From an uncultured Stenotrophomonas sp. (lineage in GTDB: Bacteria > Pseudomonadota > Gammaproteobacteria > Xanthomonadales > Xanthomonadaceae), in the NCBI RefSeq assembly GCF_913778665.1, contig NZ_CAJYVQ010000002.1, positions 248,001 through 312,000 on the forward strand: a stretch of DNA of 64,000 nucleotides, written 5' to 3'. Shown piece by piece: positions 16,293 through 25,249 of this stretch (position 1 is its first letter; each line of letters starts with the position of its first letter). A program made the position numbers and the translations under genes. A model generated the notes under the pieces. That model made no database searches, was not told where the DNA came from, and saw nothing but the letters and a program-made list of their open reading frames with translations.

Positions 16293-19049
16293 TCAGAACT
16301 TGTAGTTCACGCCCAGCATGTAGGTGCGGCCCCACTCGATGTACTCCAGCGGGCGGTCCTTGCTGCCGGCGTAGGTGCGGTACGGCTCGTTGGTCAGGTT
16401 GCTGCCCTGCAGCAGCAGGGTCAGGCCACGCAGGGCGCTGCTGTCGCTGAAGGTGTAGCTGACCTGCGCATCGGTCACGTTTTCGCCCACCACGTAGCGC
16501 AGGCTGCGGTTGCCGTTGAAGTTGCCGATCTCACCGATGAAGTCCGAGCGGCGGCGCTGGCTCACCCGTGCCTCGAAGCCGCTGCGCTCGTAATAAGCGG
16601 TGAAGTTGTACACGCGCTTGGACAGGCCGGGCAGGCTGATCGGATCGGTGCCCACGCTGGACGCGCTTTCCGGATCCAGGATGGTGATGTCGCTCTTGTT
16701 GAACGTCGCGCTGGCCTGCACGCCGAAGCCGCGCAGGGTGTCGGTCAGCATCTCCAGCGGGAACGACGCGGTCAGTTCCAGGCCCTTCAGCGTGCCGCCC
16801 TTGCCGTTCTGCGGCGCGGAGAAGGTGCCGGTGGTCAGTACCGGTGCGGTCATGCCCGGCGGCGGCACGTAGCTGCCCAGCAGTGCGGTGAAGTCGTAGT
16901 TGTCGACCGACTGGGTGTAGACGTAGCTCTTCAGGTCCTTGTAGAAGATCGCGGCGGCCACGTAGGCCTTCTCGCCGAAGTACTTCTCATAGGACAGGTC
17001 CAGTGCGGTGGCGCGCCACGGGTCCAGCAACGGGTTGCCACCACTGCCGCCAGGGCGGCCGGTGCCGGTATCCACGCCGAATTCCAGGCCGGCACGCATC
17101 TGGTCCACGCGCGGGCGTGCGACCTGCTTGGCGGCGGCGAAGCGCAGCGTCTGCTGGTGCGGGAACATGAAGGCCAGGTTCAAGCTCGGCAGCCAGTCGT
17201 TGTACTTGCGGCCAGCGGAGTAGGGCTGGATGTTGCTGCCAGCCGGCTGCGAGCTGTCCCAGTAGCGCGAATCCGAGCTCTGGTCGGTGTGCTGCATCTG
17301 CACGCCGATGTTGCCGCGCACGCCGACCACGCCGATGTCGGTGTTGATGTTCAGACGCGCCCAGGCGGTGGTGATCTTTTCCTGCACCGTCCACGACTTG
17401 GGAATCAGGTAGTCCAGGTTGTCGACCGGGTTGAAGGTCATGTAGCGACCGACCGCGGCCGGCACGTTCCAGGCCGGGATGGTGCCGAGGCCGGCGAAGC
17501 TCAGGTCGACCGGGCGGTACTGCAGGTCCGAGGCGATGTTGGCATCGCCCTGTGCACCGAGCAGGATGTTGCCTTCGGACTGGGTCTTGACCTTGCGGCG
17601 GTCGGCGTAGTTCACGCCGATGTCCAGATCCGGCGCCCACGAAGCGATGGCCTCGGGCAGCGCAATCGTCGCGGCCAGCTTGCCGCCCTTCAGGCGGTCT
17701 TCCACCTGCGGCACCTTGCCGTAGCCGGAGCCATAGATGGTGTTGGTCAGGAACAGCGCATCGGGATTGGAGTAGTTCAGGCCCGGGCTGATCTGCGAGA
17801 AGCCGTTCTGGCGGATCGACACGCCGACCGTATCCAGCTGCGGCATCGGGGTCAGCTGCAGGTTGTTTTCCAGGTTCAGCTCATCGCGCGTGGCCTTGGA
17901 GTAGTTCAGGTCGGCGACCAGCTTGACGCCGCTGAAGTTGAACTCGTTGTTCCAGCCGAACGCATCGATCTTGTCCTTGCGCTTGTTGTACATGCCGCGC
18001 ACCAGCGGGTACACGCCGCTGGCGGTGCCGCCGGTGAACGAACCATTGGCGTTGACCTGCGGGTTGCTGACCAGCAGGCCCGGGGTGTAATTGCCGTTGT
18101 AGTTGCTCAGGTTGAGCTCGAACTGGTTGGCGGTGTCGATCTGCTCGGCTTCGGTGTGGAATGCATCGAAGGTGCTGGTCCAGCTGTTGTTCGGCCGGAA
18201 CTGGATCGTGGCCATCACGCCGTCGCGCTTGTTGTTGCCGGTGCGGCGCAGCGCCTTGATGCCGTCGGAGAAATAGGTGCCTGCGCCCACGCCCGGGCGG
18301 TCGCCCTTGTCGGTGTGCTCGGTGGTCCACGGCTCGTACAGGCCGACCTGGTTCTCCTGGATCGGCATGTCGCTGTGCGCGTAACCGATGGCGATGCCCA
18401 GGGTCTTGTCCAGGAACTGATCGATGTAGCTGGCGCTGAAGCGGTTGCCGTAGGGATCGACGTTGGCGGCACGGCCGAGCGAGCTCTTCTGGTAGCGCCC
18501 ACTGACCGCGATTACGCGCTCGCCGAAGCTGAGCGGACGCGCGGTCTGCATGTCGATGGTGCCCGACAGGCCCTGGCCGACCAGCGCCGCATCCGGGGTC
18601 TTGTACACCGTCACGCCGTTGACCAGCTCGGACGGGTACTGGTCAAACTCGACGCCACGGTTGTCACCGGTGCTGACCACTTCACGGCCATTGAGCAGGG
18701 TGGTGGCGAAGTCCGGCGAAAGGCCGCGCACGCTGATCACCTGCGCACGTCCGGCGACGCGCTGTGCGGCCAGGCCGGGCAGGCGCGAGATGGACTCGGC
18801 GATGCTGACGTCGGGAAGCTTGCCGATGTCTTCGGCGGAGATTGCTTCCACCACCGACGTGGAGTCCTGCTTGACCGCGATCGCGTTCTCGATGCCGCGG
18901 CGGATGCCGGTGACCTGCACCGTATCCAGGTTGGTGGCGGCGGTGCCGGCCGGCGTGGTGGTGCTCTGCGTGGACTGTGCCGACGCCAGCGTCGGCGTCA
19001 GGACAACGGCCAGCGCGAGACTCAGCGCACTGCGCTTGTGGTTCAACAT
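16293..19049 (-). CDS. TonB-dependent outer membrane receptor, maltodextrin type
   Basis: A 918-residue TonB-dependent transporter. Residues 1-24 are a Sec signal (cleavage after ASA); LDTVQVTG near residue 40 resembles a TonB box. The plug has the motifs SIAESISRLPGLAAQRVAGR and ISVRGLSPDFATTLLNGREV, and the rest is a 22-strand barrel ending in a terminal Phe (MLGVNYKF). Position beside GH97, GH13 and MFS sugar genes, and resemblance in layout to the Caulobacter MalA receptor, point to maltodextrin uptake; the ligand is inference. GGGAGGGGAAA precedes ATG 19049. Two LacI-type operators lie upstream (19174-19187 and 19204-19217). Many residues around W, Y and N in the loops suit sugar binding. 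Confidence 0.9.
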   Translation of the reverse strand: MLNHKRSALSLALAVVLTPTLASAQSTQSTTTPAGTAATNLDTVQVTGIRRGIENAIAVKQDSTSVVEAISAEDIGKLPDVSIAESISRLPGLAAQRVAGRAQVISVRGLSPDFATTLLNGREVVSTGDNRGVEFDQYPSELVNGVTVYKTPDAALVGQGLSGTIDMQTARPLSFGERVIAVSGRYQKSSLGRAANVDPYGNRFSASYIDQFLDKTLGIAIGYAHSDMPIQENQVGLYEPWTTEHTDKGDRPGVGAGTYFSDGIKALRRTGNNKRDGVMATIQFRPNNSWTSTFDAFHTEAEQIDTANQFELNLSNYNGNYTPGLLVSNPQVNANGSFTGGTASGVYPLVRGMYNKRKDKIDAFGWNNEFNFSGVKLVADLNYSKATRDELNLENNLQLTPMPQLDTVGVSIRQNGFSQISPGLNYSNPDALFLTNTIYGSGYGKVPQVEDRLKGGKLAATIALPEAIASWAPDLDIGVNYADRRKVKTQSEGNILLGAQGDANIASDLQYRPVDLSFAGLGTIPAWNVPAAVGRYMTFNPVDNLDYLIPKSWTVQEKITTAWARLNINTDIGVVGVRGNIGVQMQHTDQSSDSRYWDSSQPAGSNIQPYSAGRKYNDWLPSLNLAFMFPHQQTLRFAAAKQVARPRVDQMRAGLEFGVDTGTGRPGGSGGNPLLDPWRATALDLSYEKYFGEKAYVAAAIFYKDLKSYVYTQSVDNYDFTALLGSYVPPPGMTAPVLTTGTFSAPQNGKGGTLKGLELTASFPLEMLTDTLRGFGVQASATFNKSDITILDPESASSVGTDPISLPGLSKRVYNFTAYYERSGFEARVSQRRRSDFIGEIGNFNGNRSLRYVVGENVTDAQVSYTFSDSSALRGLTLLLQGSNLTNEPYRTYAGSKDRPLEYIEWGRTYMLGVNYKF

Positions 19050-19173
19050 TTTCCCCTCCCAGGCAATGTTGCAGATCGATTCGTGAGCGCCCCGGCCGAG
19101 CCGAGGACGTGCGACGCGGTGGCCGCTGTCGTCGCCGCTATGGTAGGCAGCGCGTTCTTCGCGGGAATCACCC

Positions 19174-19187
19174 TGCATACGTATTCA
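19174..19187. promoter_or_regulatory. Putative maltodextrin operator, copy 2
   Basis: TGCATACGTATTCA is the exact reverse complement of the 14-mer at 13463 and 21412. It lies 125 bases upstream of the TonB receptor start, in the orientation matching that gene. Confidence 0.75.
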
Positions 19188-19203
19188 ATGGCGTTTGCAG
19201 GGA

Positions 19204-19217
19204 TGTAATCGCTTTCA
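19204..19217. promoter_or_regulatory. Second LacI/cre-like site upstream of the receptor
   Basis: TGTAATCGCTTTCA, read on the other strand TGAAAGCGATTACA, fits the general LacI-family consensus TGWNANCGNTNWCA at every fixed position. It stands 16 bases beyond the first operator, so the receptor promoter may be under double control. Confidence 0.45.
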
Positions 19218-19231
19218 GGTGCATCGTTCTT

Positions 19232-19260
19232 TAGAGCCGAGCCCATGCTCGGCTGCTACA
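19232..19260. repeat. GTAG-type hairpin repeat
   Basis: TAGAGCCGAGC-CCAT-GCTCGGCTGCTACA, one palindromic unit located 3' of the GH97 gene. Confidence 0.65.
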
Positions 19261-19283
19261 GGGGCGCGCAGGCCGGAAAACGT

Positions 19284-21338
19284 TCAGCGAACAGGCGTGA
19301 ATCGAACGGCCTGCCCACCGCCCGGCGCCAGCACCAGCGTCAGGGCATCGGCACTGGTCACCTCGCGGATTTCGCGGGCGAACGCGAACGGGTTGCTGCG
19401 GAAATCAGCGCCGTCACCATCGCGGTAGATATCTGCGCGATAGCGCACTCCGGGTTCCAGGAAGCCCAGCGACACCGGCAGCACGCGGCCGTGTTCATCC
19501 GTGATGCTGCCGAGGAACCAGTCGCGGCTGTTGCGGTCGCGGCGCACGATCGTCACGTAGTCGCCCACTTCGCCATCGAGCACGCGGCTCTGTTCCCAGT
19601 CCACCGCCACGTCTTCGATGAAGCGGAACGCCTCGCGATGCTGCAGGTAGTGCTCGGGCAGGTCAGCGGCCATCTGGATCGGGCTGTACAGCACCACGTA
19701 CAGGGCAAGCTGGCGGGCCAGCGTGCTGGGGATGGCCTGGCCGTGGCGACCCTTCAGGCTGAGGATGCCGGGGGTGTAATCCATCGGCCCGGCCAGCATC
19801 CGAGTGAACACCAGGTTGACCTCGTGCTCCGGCGGGTTCGGCGGCTGGCCCCAGGCGTTGTATTCCATGCCGCGCGCACCTTCGCGCGAGATCCAGTTGG
19901 GGTAGGTGCGGCGCAGGCCGGTGTCCTTGATCGGCTCATGCGGGTTCACCGACAGGTGCCGGCGCGCGGCCTCCTGCACCACCTTCAGGTGATGGCGGGC
20001 CATGAACTGCCCGTCGTGCCACTCGCGCCAGAGCGGGCCGCCAGCCGGATTTCGCCGGTCGACCTGGCCATCGTCGCAGACGTAGCCGGTCTTGAACTGG
20101 TCCACCCCCAGCCGTGCGTACAGGTCCAGCGCGGCGCCCAACTGATCCTCGTAGTGCTCGATGGCACAGCCGGTTTCGTGGTGGCCGATCAGGTGCACGC
20201 CCTTTTTCAGGCCATACGCCGACAGCGCTTCGATATCGAAATCGGGCGTGGCGCGGGTGAAATCGAAGTCGTAGCCGTTGCCCACCCACATGCCGTCCCA
20301 GCCCGGATTCCAGCCTTCCACCAGCACGCCACGGAAGCCATGCGCGGCGGCGAAGTCGATCACCTTCTTCGTCTTGGCGGTGGTGGCCGCATGCTTCGGC
20401 CCGGTCGCCCAGCTCTCGTTGTCCAGGTGCATCGACCACCACACGCCCAGGTATTTGGCTGGCTTCACCCAGCTCACATCGCCCAGCGCGTTGGGCTCGT
20501 TGAGGTTGAGGATCAGGTCCGATTCGACCAGCCCACCGGCACGGTCAGCAATCTGCAGCGTGCGCCACGGTGTGGTGAAGGGCAGGGCGCGACGCACCTT
20601 CCAGCCTTCGGCCGAAGGTGAGAGTTGCGCGCGCAGGCGCTGGCCCTCGGTGCGGCGCAGCCACATGCCGGCGTAGTCCACCAGCGCGGCCTCGTGGATC
20701 GCCACGTGCAGGCCATCGCGGCTGCGCAGGGTCATCGGCGTATGCACCAGCGGCACTTCGCGCAGTGGGGTACGCTGGTACAGGTACTCGTAATGGATCG
20801 GTTCGCCGGCGGGAATCCACCAGGCGGTGGAATCCTGTGCGATGGCAAACTCGGTCAGTTCGTCATCGATGATCGCTTCGCGCAGGTTCGGCTGCTCAGG
20901 GAACATGTAGCGGAAGCCAAGGCCATCGTCGTAGACGCGGAACACCACATCCAGCCGCCGCTTGCTGCCAGTGGTCTCGGCCAGCTGCACGGTCAGCTCG
21001 TTGAAGTGGTTGCGGGTGAGACGGCGTTCGCCCCACGGCTGTTCCCAGCTTTCATCGACGCTGCGTTGCTGCTGGCCGATCACCGCGAAATCACGATCCA
21101 GGCGGCCATCGCGCAGGGCAAAGCCCAACTTCGAATCCTCCACCACGGTCTCGCCGAAACGCTCGACGCGATAGCGCGCCGTGCCGCCGTCCAGCACCAG
21201 GCTGGCTCTGAGCACCTTGCCCGGCGATTCGACACTGACAACCTGCGGGGCGGCCTGCGACAGCGTCGCCATTGCCAGCAGCGCCAGGCCGAACAGGTGC
21301 GCGAGCACGCTGCGTACAGCAGTGGATGACATCGGCAT
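19284..21338 (-). CDS. GH97 alpha-glucosidase (SusB-like)
   Basis: A 684-residue glycoside hydrolase of family 97, exported by a signal peptide (residues 1 to about 29, ending SQAAP). The order is the family's: an N-terminal beta-supersandwich (VESPGKVLRASLVLDGG...), a (beta/alpha)8 barrel from about 290 with VLVEGWNPGWDGMW and GHHETGCAIEHYED near 388-395, and a C-terminal beta domain. The Glu of the HHETG motif is the feature of the inverting, alpha-glucosidase branch; this detail is from memory of SusB. It would cleave malto-oligosaccharides in the periplasm. It shares the divergent operator region with the glycosidase-MFS-amylase operon. Confidence 0.9.
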   Translation of the reverse strand: MPMSSTAVRSVLAHLFGLALLAMATLSQAAPQVVSVESPGKVLRASLVLDGGTARYRVERFGETVVEDSKLGFALRDGRLDRDFAVIGQQQRSVDESWEQPWGERRLTRNHFNELTVQLAETTGSKRRLDVVFRVYDDGLGFRYMFPEQPNLREAIIDDELTEFAIAQDSTAWWIPAGEPIHYEYLYQRTPLREVPLVHTPMTLRSRDGLHVAIHEAALVDYAGMWLRRTEGQRLRAQLSPSAEGWKVRRALPFTTPWRTLQIADRAGGLVESDLILNLNEPNALGDVSWVKPAKYLGVWWSMHLDNESWATGPKHAATTAKTKKVIDFAAAHGFRGVLVEGWNPGWDGMWVGNGYDFDFTRATPDFDIEALSAYGLKKGVHLIGHHETGCAIEHYEDQLGAALDLYARLGVDQFKTGYVCDDGQVDRRNPAGGPLWREWHDGQFMARHHLKVVQEAARRHLSVNPHEPIKDTGLRRTYPNWISREGARGMEYNAWGQPPNPPEHEVNLVFTRMLAGPMDYTPGILSLKGRHGQAIPSTLARQLALYVVLYSPIQMAADLPEHYLQHREAFRFIEDVAVDWEQSRVLDGEVGDYVTIVRRDRNSRDWFLGSITDEHGRVLPVSLGFLEPGVRYRADIYRDGDGADFRSNPFAFAREIREVTSADALTLVLAPGGGQAVRFTPVR

Positions 21339-21411
21339 TTCCCCTCCAAAGGCGCCGTTGGCAGACCCGGACCATAAGCCAGCGCGGCCAGCGCGCTACC
21401 GGGCAATGGCA

Positions 21412-21425
21412 TGAATACGTATGCA
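21412..21425. promoter_or_regulatory. Putative maltodextrin operator, copy 3 (divergent)
   Basis: TGAATACGTATGCA lies in the divergent region between the GH97 gene (start 21338) and the six-hairpin glycosidase operon (start 21576), so one site can control both directions. Confidence 0.75.
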
Positions 21426-21575
21426 GCTGGGCGCAGCTGACAGCCCCGCGTCTACCATGGGGCCAGGGCTCCTTGAGGGAGGGGCCGCGCCCGCCCGCCG
21501 GCCACGACGGTGCGGACCTACAACGCGTGCAGAGAGGGAGGGAGGCCGACGGGCGCAAGCCGGTCCGCCGCTTCG

Positions 21576-23768
21576 ATGCTGAAGATCATTTGCCTGACCG
21601 CTGCCCTGGGGGCAGCGCTGGGATCGACCGCGCAGGCGGCCGACCTGCAATTCGACGGCCGCCACGCGCGCGCCGAAGCCGCAGCCGACGGCCGCTTCGT
21701 GCTGCATGCACCGAAGGGCGCCGTGCAGATCGCATCCGCACCGATGCGCAGCCGGACCGGCAGCGTGATGTTCGATGCCCTGTTCTCGCTGGCGCAGCAG
21801 GAGATGGACCAGGACCGCGTGGACGCGATCCGCGATCCTGCGTTCGACGAAGGCCGGCCCGTGCCATGCGAGTGCTTCCAGACCGGTGCGCGCTGGCCCT
21901 ATGTATGGACCCGCGATGTCAGCTTCGCCGCCGACCTGGCGCTGGCGCGGCTGGACCCGCAGCGCACCCGGCAGTCGTTGCAGTTCAAGTTGTCGGCGGC
22001 GCGCGATGGGCATACGCCGGGGCTGTTCGTCGCCCAGGACACCGGCTCGGGTGGCAGCTGGCCGATCAGCAGCGACCGTGTCGTTTGGTTCCTGGCCGCG
22101 CGCCACCTGCTGGATGATCCAGCATTCGCCGAGCAGGTCTGGCAGGCGCTGCAGGGCACACTGGCGCAGGACCGCGCGATGGTGTTCGACGCGCAGATGG
22201 GCCTGTACCGCGGCGAGACCTCGTTCCTGGACTGGCGCGAGCAGACCTACCCGGACTGGACCCGCGAAGACGTGCGTTTCATTGGTGATTCCTATGCGCT
22301 GTCTACCAACGTGCTGCACTACCAGGCGCTGCGCCTGGCCGAGCAGCTGGCCGTCCAACGCGGTGACGCCCGCGCGGCCGAGTACAGAGGCTGGGCCGAC
22401 GCGCTTGCGCAGCAGATCGACACGCGCTTCTGGCGCGAGGACATCGGCCAGTACATGAGCTACATAGGCGAAGCCGCGCACCCGGTGCCGTATGCCAAGG
22501 TGGATCTGCTCGGCCTGTCGCTGGGTATCCTCGCCGAGGTGTTGCCGGCCGAACGTGCGCGCCGCGCGCTGGCCGCCTACCCGACGGGACGGGCCGGCAG
22601 TCCGGTGGTCTGGCCGCAGGAAGCGCAGCAGCCGATCTACCACAACCGTGCGATCTGGCCGTTCGTCAGCGCCTACTCGCTGCGTGCGGCGCGGCAGCTT
22701 GACGATGCACCGCGCATCGCTGCCGAGATCCGCTCGCTGATGCGGGGCGCTGCGTTGGCCGGCTCCAACATGGAGAACTACGAGCTGGTCACCCAGGCTG
22801 TCCACGTCGATGAAGGCGCGCTCAGCGGCCCGGTGGTCAACTCCGAACGGCAGCTGTGGTCGGTGGCCGGGTACCTGTCGATGGTGATCGAGGGCGTGTT
22901 CGGTGTTCAGGACGATGGCCGTGTGCAGCCCAAGCTGCCGGCGGTGCTGGTGCCGGAGCTGTTCGGCACGCAGCGCAGCATCAGTCTGGAAGTGGCCGGC
23001 AAGCGCTATGTGCTGGAGCGCCCGAAGCAGCTGGGCGATGGGGTGCTGGTGGCGGGCAAGGTGAAGACGCGTGGTGCCACCACAACCGTGCAGCTGGTCC
23101 CCGCACCGGCATCGGCCGGTTCTGCGACCACGACGGCGGACGCCAACGCGCGCGCACCGATCACACCGGTAGCGCCGCAGGCCCTGCGCAAGGGCGCGGG
23201 CTGGGACGTGCAGGTCGCCGCGCATCACGTGCTGTGGCAGGACGGCAGGGCGGTGACCGCCAGCAACGGCGTGGCGCGCATCAGCGACGATGGCCTGCAG
23301 CACTGCCTCAGCCTGACCCGCCGTGACGGCGGGCTGGAATCTCTGCACAGCCCGATGCGCTGCGTCGGTCCGCAGCTGCTGCTGCGGGGCACACAATACT
23401 GGCAGTTCACCGCAGCACAGGCCGGGCACGTACGCCTGCGGTTGCAGTACGCCAATCCAAACGGGCCGATCAATACCGGCGTCACCGCTGCCGTGAAGCA
23501 ACTGGCGCTGCAGTGCGCGGGCCAGCCGCCACAACGGCACACGGTGGCGATGCCGCACAGCGTGGCCGTGCAGGACTCTACGGCGGCGACGTTCGCGGTG
23601 CCCAGGGGCCGGTGCACGGTCACGCTTGAAGAGGGCTTCAACATGAGCATGCTGGAACACTTCGCGCACTACACCGGCGGCAAGGGCGGGCGCGACGGAG
23701 TGCTCAACCAGGCGCAGGTGCAGGCATTGAAGGTGGCGCAGGTGGCCGTGGGCGAGGGCGCACGATGA
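21576..23768 (+). CDS. Secreted six-hairpin ((alpha/alpha)6) glycosidase-like protein
   Basis: A 730-residue exported protein (signal MLKIICLTAALGAALGSTAQA, residues 1-21). The central part has the repeated-helix pattern of six-hairpin glycosidases, with ARWPYVWTRDVSFAADLALAR near 100-120, the conserved YRGETSFLDWREQTYP segment near 210-225, and PIYHNRAIWPFVSAYS near 350. C-terminal beta domains follow. It resembles glucoamylase/MGH1-like enzymes of maltose loci, but I cannot name a CAZy family with certainty. ATG 21576 is chosen because it opens the signal peptide; the GGGAGGGAGG upstream is rather far (about 35 bases). Its stop overlaps the MFS start (ATGA). Confidence 0.75.
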   Translation: MLKIICLTAALGAALGSTAQAADLQFDGRHARAEAAADGRFVLHAPKGAVQIASAPMRSRTGSVMFDALFSLAQQEMDQDRVDAIRDPAFDEGRPVPCECFQTGARWPYVWTRDVSFAADLALARLDPQRTRQSLQFKLSAARDGHTPGLFVAQDTGSGGSWPISSDRVVWFLAARHLLDDPAFAEQVWQALQGTLAQDRAMVFDAQMGLYRGETSFLDWREQTYPDWTREDVRFIGDSYALSTNVLHYQALRLAEQLAVQRGDARAAEYRGWADALAQQIDTRFWREDIGQYMSYIGEAAHPVPYAKVDLLGLSLGILAEVLPAERARRALAAYPTGRAGSPVVWPQEAQQPIYHNRAIWPFVSAYSLRAARQLDDAPRIAAEIRSLMRGAALAGSNMENYELVTQAVHVDEGALSGPVVNSERQLWSVAGYLSMVIEGVFGVQDDGRVQPKLPAVLVPELFGTQRSISLEVAGKRYVLERPKQLGDGVLVAGKVKTRGATTTVQLVPAPASAGSATTTADANARAPITPVAPQALRKGAGWDVQVAAHHVLWQDGRAVTASNGVARISDDGLQHCLSLTRRDGGLESLHSPMRCVGPQLLLRGTQYWQFTAAQAGHVRLRLQYANPNGPINTGVTAAVKQLALQCAGQPPQRHTVAMPHSVAVQDSTAATFAVPRGRCTVTLEEGFNMSMLEHFAHYTGGKGGRDGVLNQAQVQALKVAQVAVGEGAR

Positions 23769-25249
23769 ATCGTTCTAAGCCACAGCTGTCGTTCTGGCAG
23801 ATCTGGAACATGTGTTTCGGCTTCCTCGGCATCCAGTTCGGCTTCGCGCTGCAGAACGCCAATGCCAGCCGCATCTTCGAGACGCTGGGCGCAGACATTG
23901 AGGCGGTGCCCGGGCTGTGGATCGCCGCACCGCTCACCGGCCTGCTGGTACAGCCGGTGATCGGTTACTTGTCCGACCGCACCTGGACGCGCTGGGGCCG
24001 CCGTCGCCCGTTCTTCATGATCGGTGCGGTGCTGACCACGCTGGCGCTGCTGGTGATGCCGAACTCGCCGACGCTGTGGATCGCCGCCGGCACGCTGTGG
24101 GTGCTGGATGCTTCGATCAACGTGTCGATGGAACCGTTCCGTGCCTTCGTCGGTGACCAGCTGGCGCCACGCCAGCGCCCCACCGGCTATGCGATGCAGA
24201 GCTTCTTCATCGGCGTGGGCGCGATCGTCGCCAGCTTCCTGCCATTCATCCTCGCCCACTTCGGCGTGGCCAATACGGCCGCTGCCGGTGAAGTGCCGGA
24301 CACCGTGCGCTATGCATTCTACTTCGGCGCGGTGGTGCTGCTGGCGGCGATCACCTGGACGGTGGTCAGCACCCGTGAGTATTCGCCGGCACAGCTGGCT
24401 GCATTCGACGATGCCGAACCACCTTCGCACCATGCCGCGCGCGCGGTCAGCGGACCGGCACCGTGGACGCAGGTGGCGCTGTGGCTGGGGCTGGGCATGC
24501 TGCTGGCCCTGCTGATCGCCTGGCGCCAGGGTGACAGGATGCTGTACGTGCTGGCGGGGCTGTGTGCAGGCTACGGCCTGTTGCTGGCGGTGGCCCGTGC
24601 GCTGCCTGGAACGCATATGCTGGCCGTCATCGTCGGCGACCTGCGGGCGATGCCGGTGACCATGAGGCGGCTGGCCTGGGTGCAGTTCTTCTCGTGGTTC
24701 GCGCTGTTCGCCATGTGGATCTACACCACGGCGGCGGTGGCCGGTGTCCACTTCGGTTCGGCCGACCCGAAGACGGCGGCCTACAATGAGGGCGCCAACT
24801 GGGTGGGCGTACTGTTCGGCGCCTACAACGGCTTTGCTGCGCTGGCCGCAGTGCTCATTCCACCGATGGTGCGTGCCATCGGCCTGCGCTGGAGCCATCT
24901 GGTCAACCTGTGGCTGGGCGGCGCCGGCCTGGTCTCGCTGATGTTCATCCGCGATCCGCACTGGCTGCTGCTGTCGATGGTCGGCGTCGGCTTCGCCTGG
25001 GCGTCGATCCTGTCGTTGCCGTATGCGCTGCTGTCCGACAGCGTGCCAGCGTCGAAGATGGGCGTGTACATGGGCATCTTCAATTTCTTCATCGTGATCC
25101 CGCAGCTGGTCGCGGCCAGTGCGCTCGGCTTTGCCCTGCGCGCCTGGCTGGGCGGCCAGCCGATGCATGTGCTGGTGCTGGGCGGTTGCAGCCTGTTCGT
25201 CGCCGGCCTGTGCGTGCTGCGGGTTCCGTCCCGACCGGAGGTGGTGTGA
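23765..25249 (+). CDS. MFS sugar transporter (maltose/sucrose symporter type)
   Basis: A 494-residue inner-membrane symporter with about 12 hydrophobic segments. It starts LSFWQIWNMCFGFLGIQFGFALQ and carries GYLSDRTWTRWGRRRPFFM between TM2 and TM3, the motif of the SLC45-like disaccharide branch also found in MalY of Caulobacter and SuxC of Xanthomonas. It would import maltose or malto-oligosaccharides released in the periplasm. It overlaps the upstream glycosidase by 4 bases and the downstream amylase gene by 1 base (TGATG), so all three form one tightly coupled operon. Confidence 0.88.
   Translation: MNRSKPQLSFWQIWNMCFGFLGIQFGFALQNANASRIFETLGADIEAVPGLWIAAPLTGLLVQPVIGYLSDRTWTRWGRRRPFFMIGAVLTTLALLVMPNSPTLWIAAGTLWVLDASINVSMEPFRAFVGDQLAPRQRPTGYAMQSFFIGVGAIVASFLPFILAHFGVANTAAAGEVPDTVRYAFYFGAVVLLAAITWTVVSTREYSPAQLAAFDDAEPPSHHAARAVSGPAPWTQVALWLGLGMLLALLIAWRQGDRMLYVLAGLCAGYGLLLAVARALPGTHMLAVIVGDLRAMPVTMRRLAWVQFFSWFALFAMWIYTTAAVAGVHFGSADPKTAAYNEGANWVGVLFGAYNGFAALAAVLIPPMVRAIGLRWSHLVNLWLGGAGLVSLMFIRDPHWLLLSMVGVGFAWASILSLPYALLSDSVPASKMGVYMGIFNFFIVIPQLVAASALGFALRAWLGGQPMHVLVLGGCSLFVAGLCVLRVPSRPEVV

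Noticed and set aside
16161..19208. A 1015-codon open frame on the plus strand
   Set aside because: It is the antisense of the TonB receptor gene, which has signal peptide, plug motifs, ribosome binding site and terminator. The frame's His/Val/Ala/Arg-rich translation is typical of GC-rich antisense.
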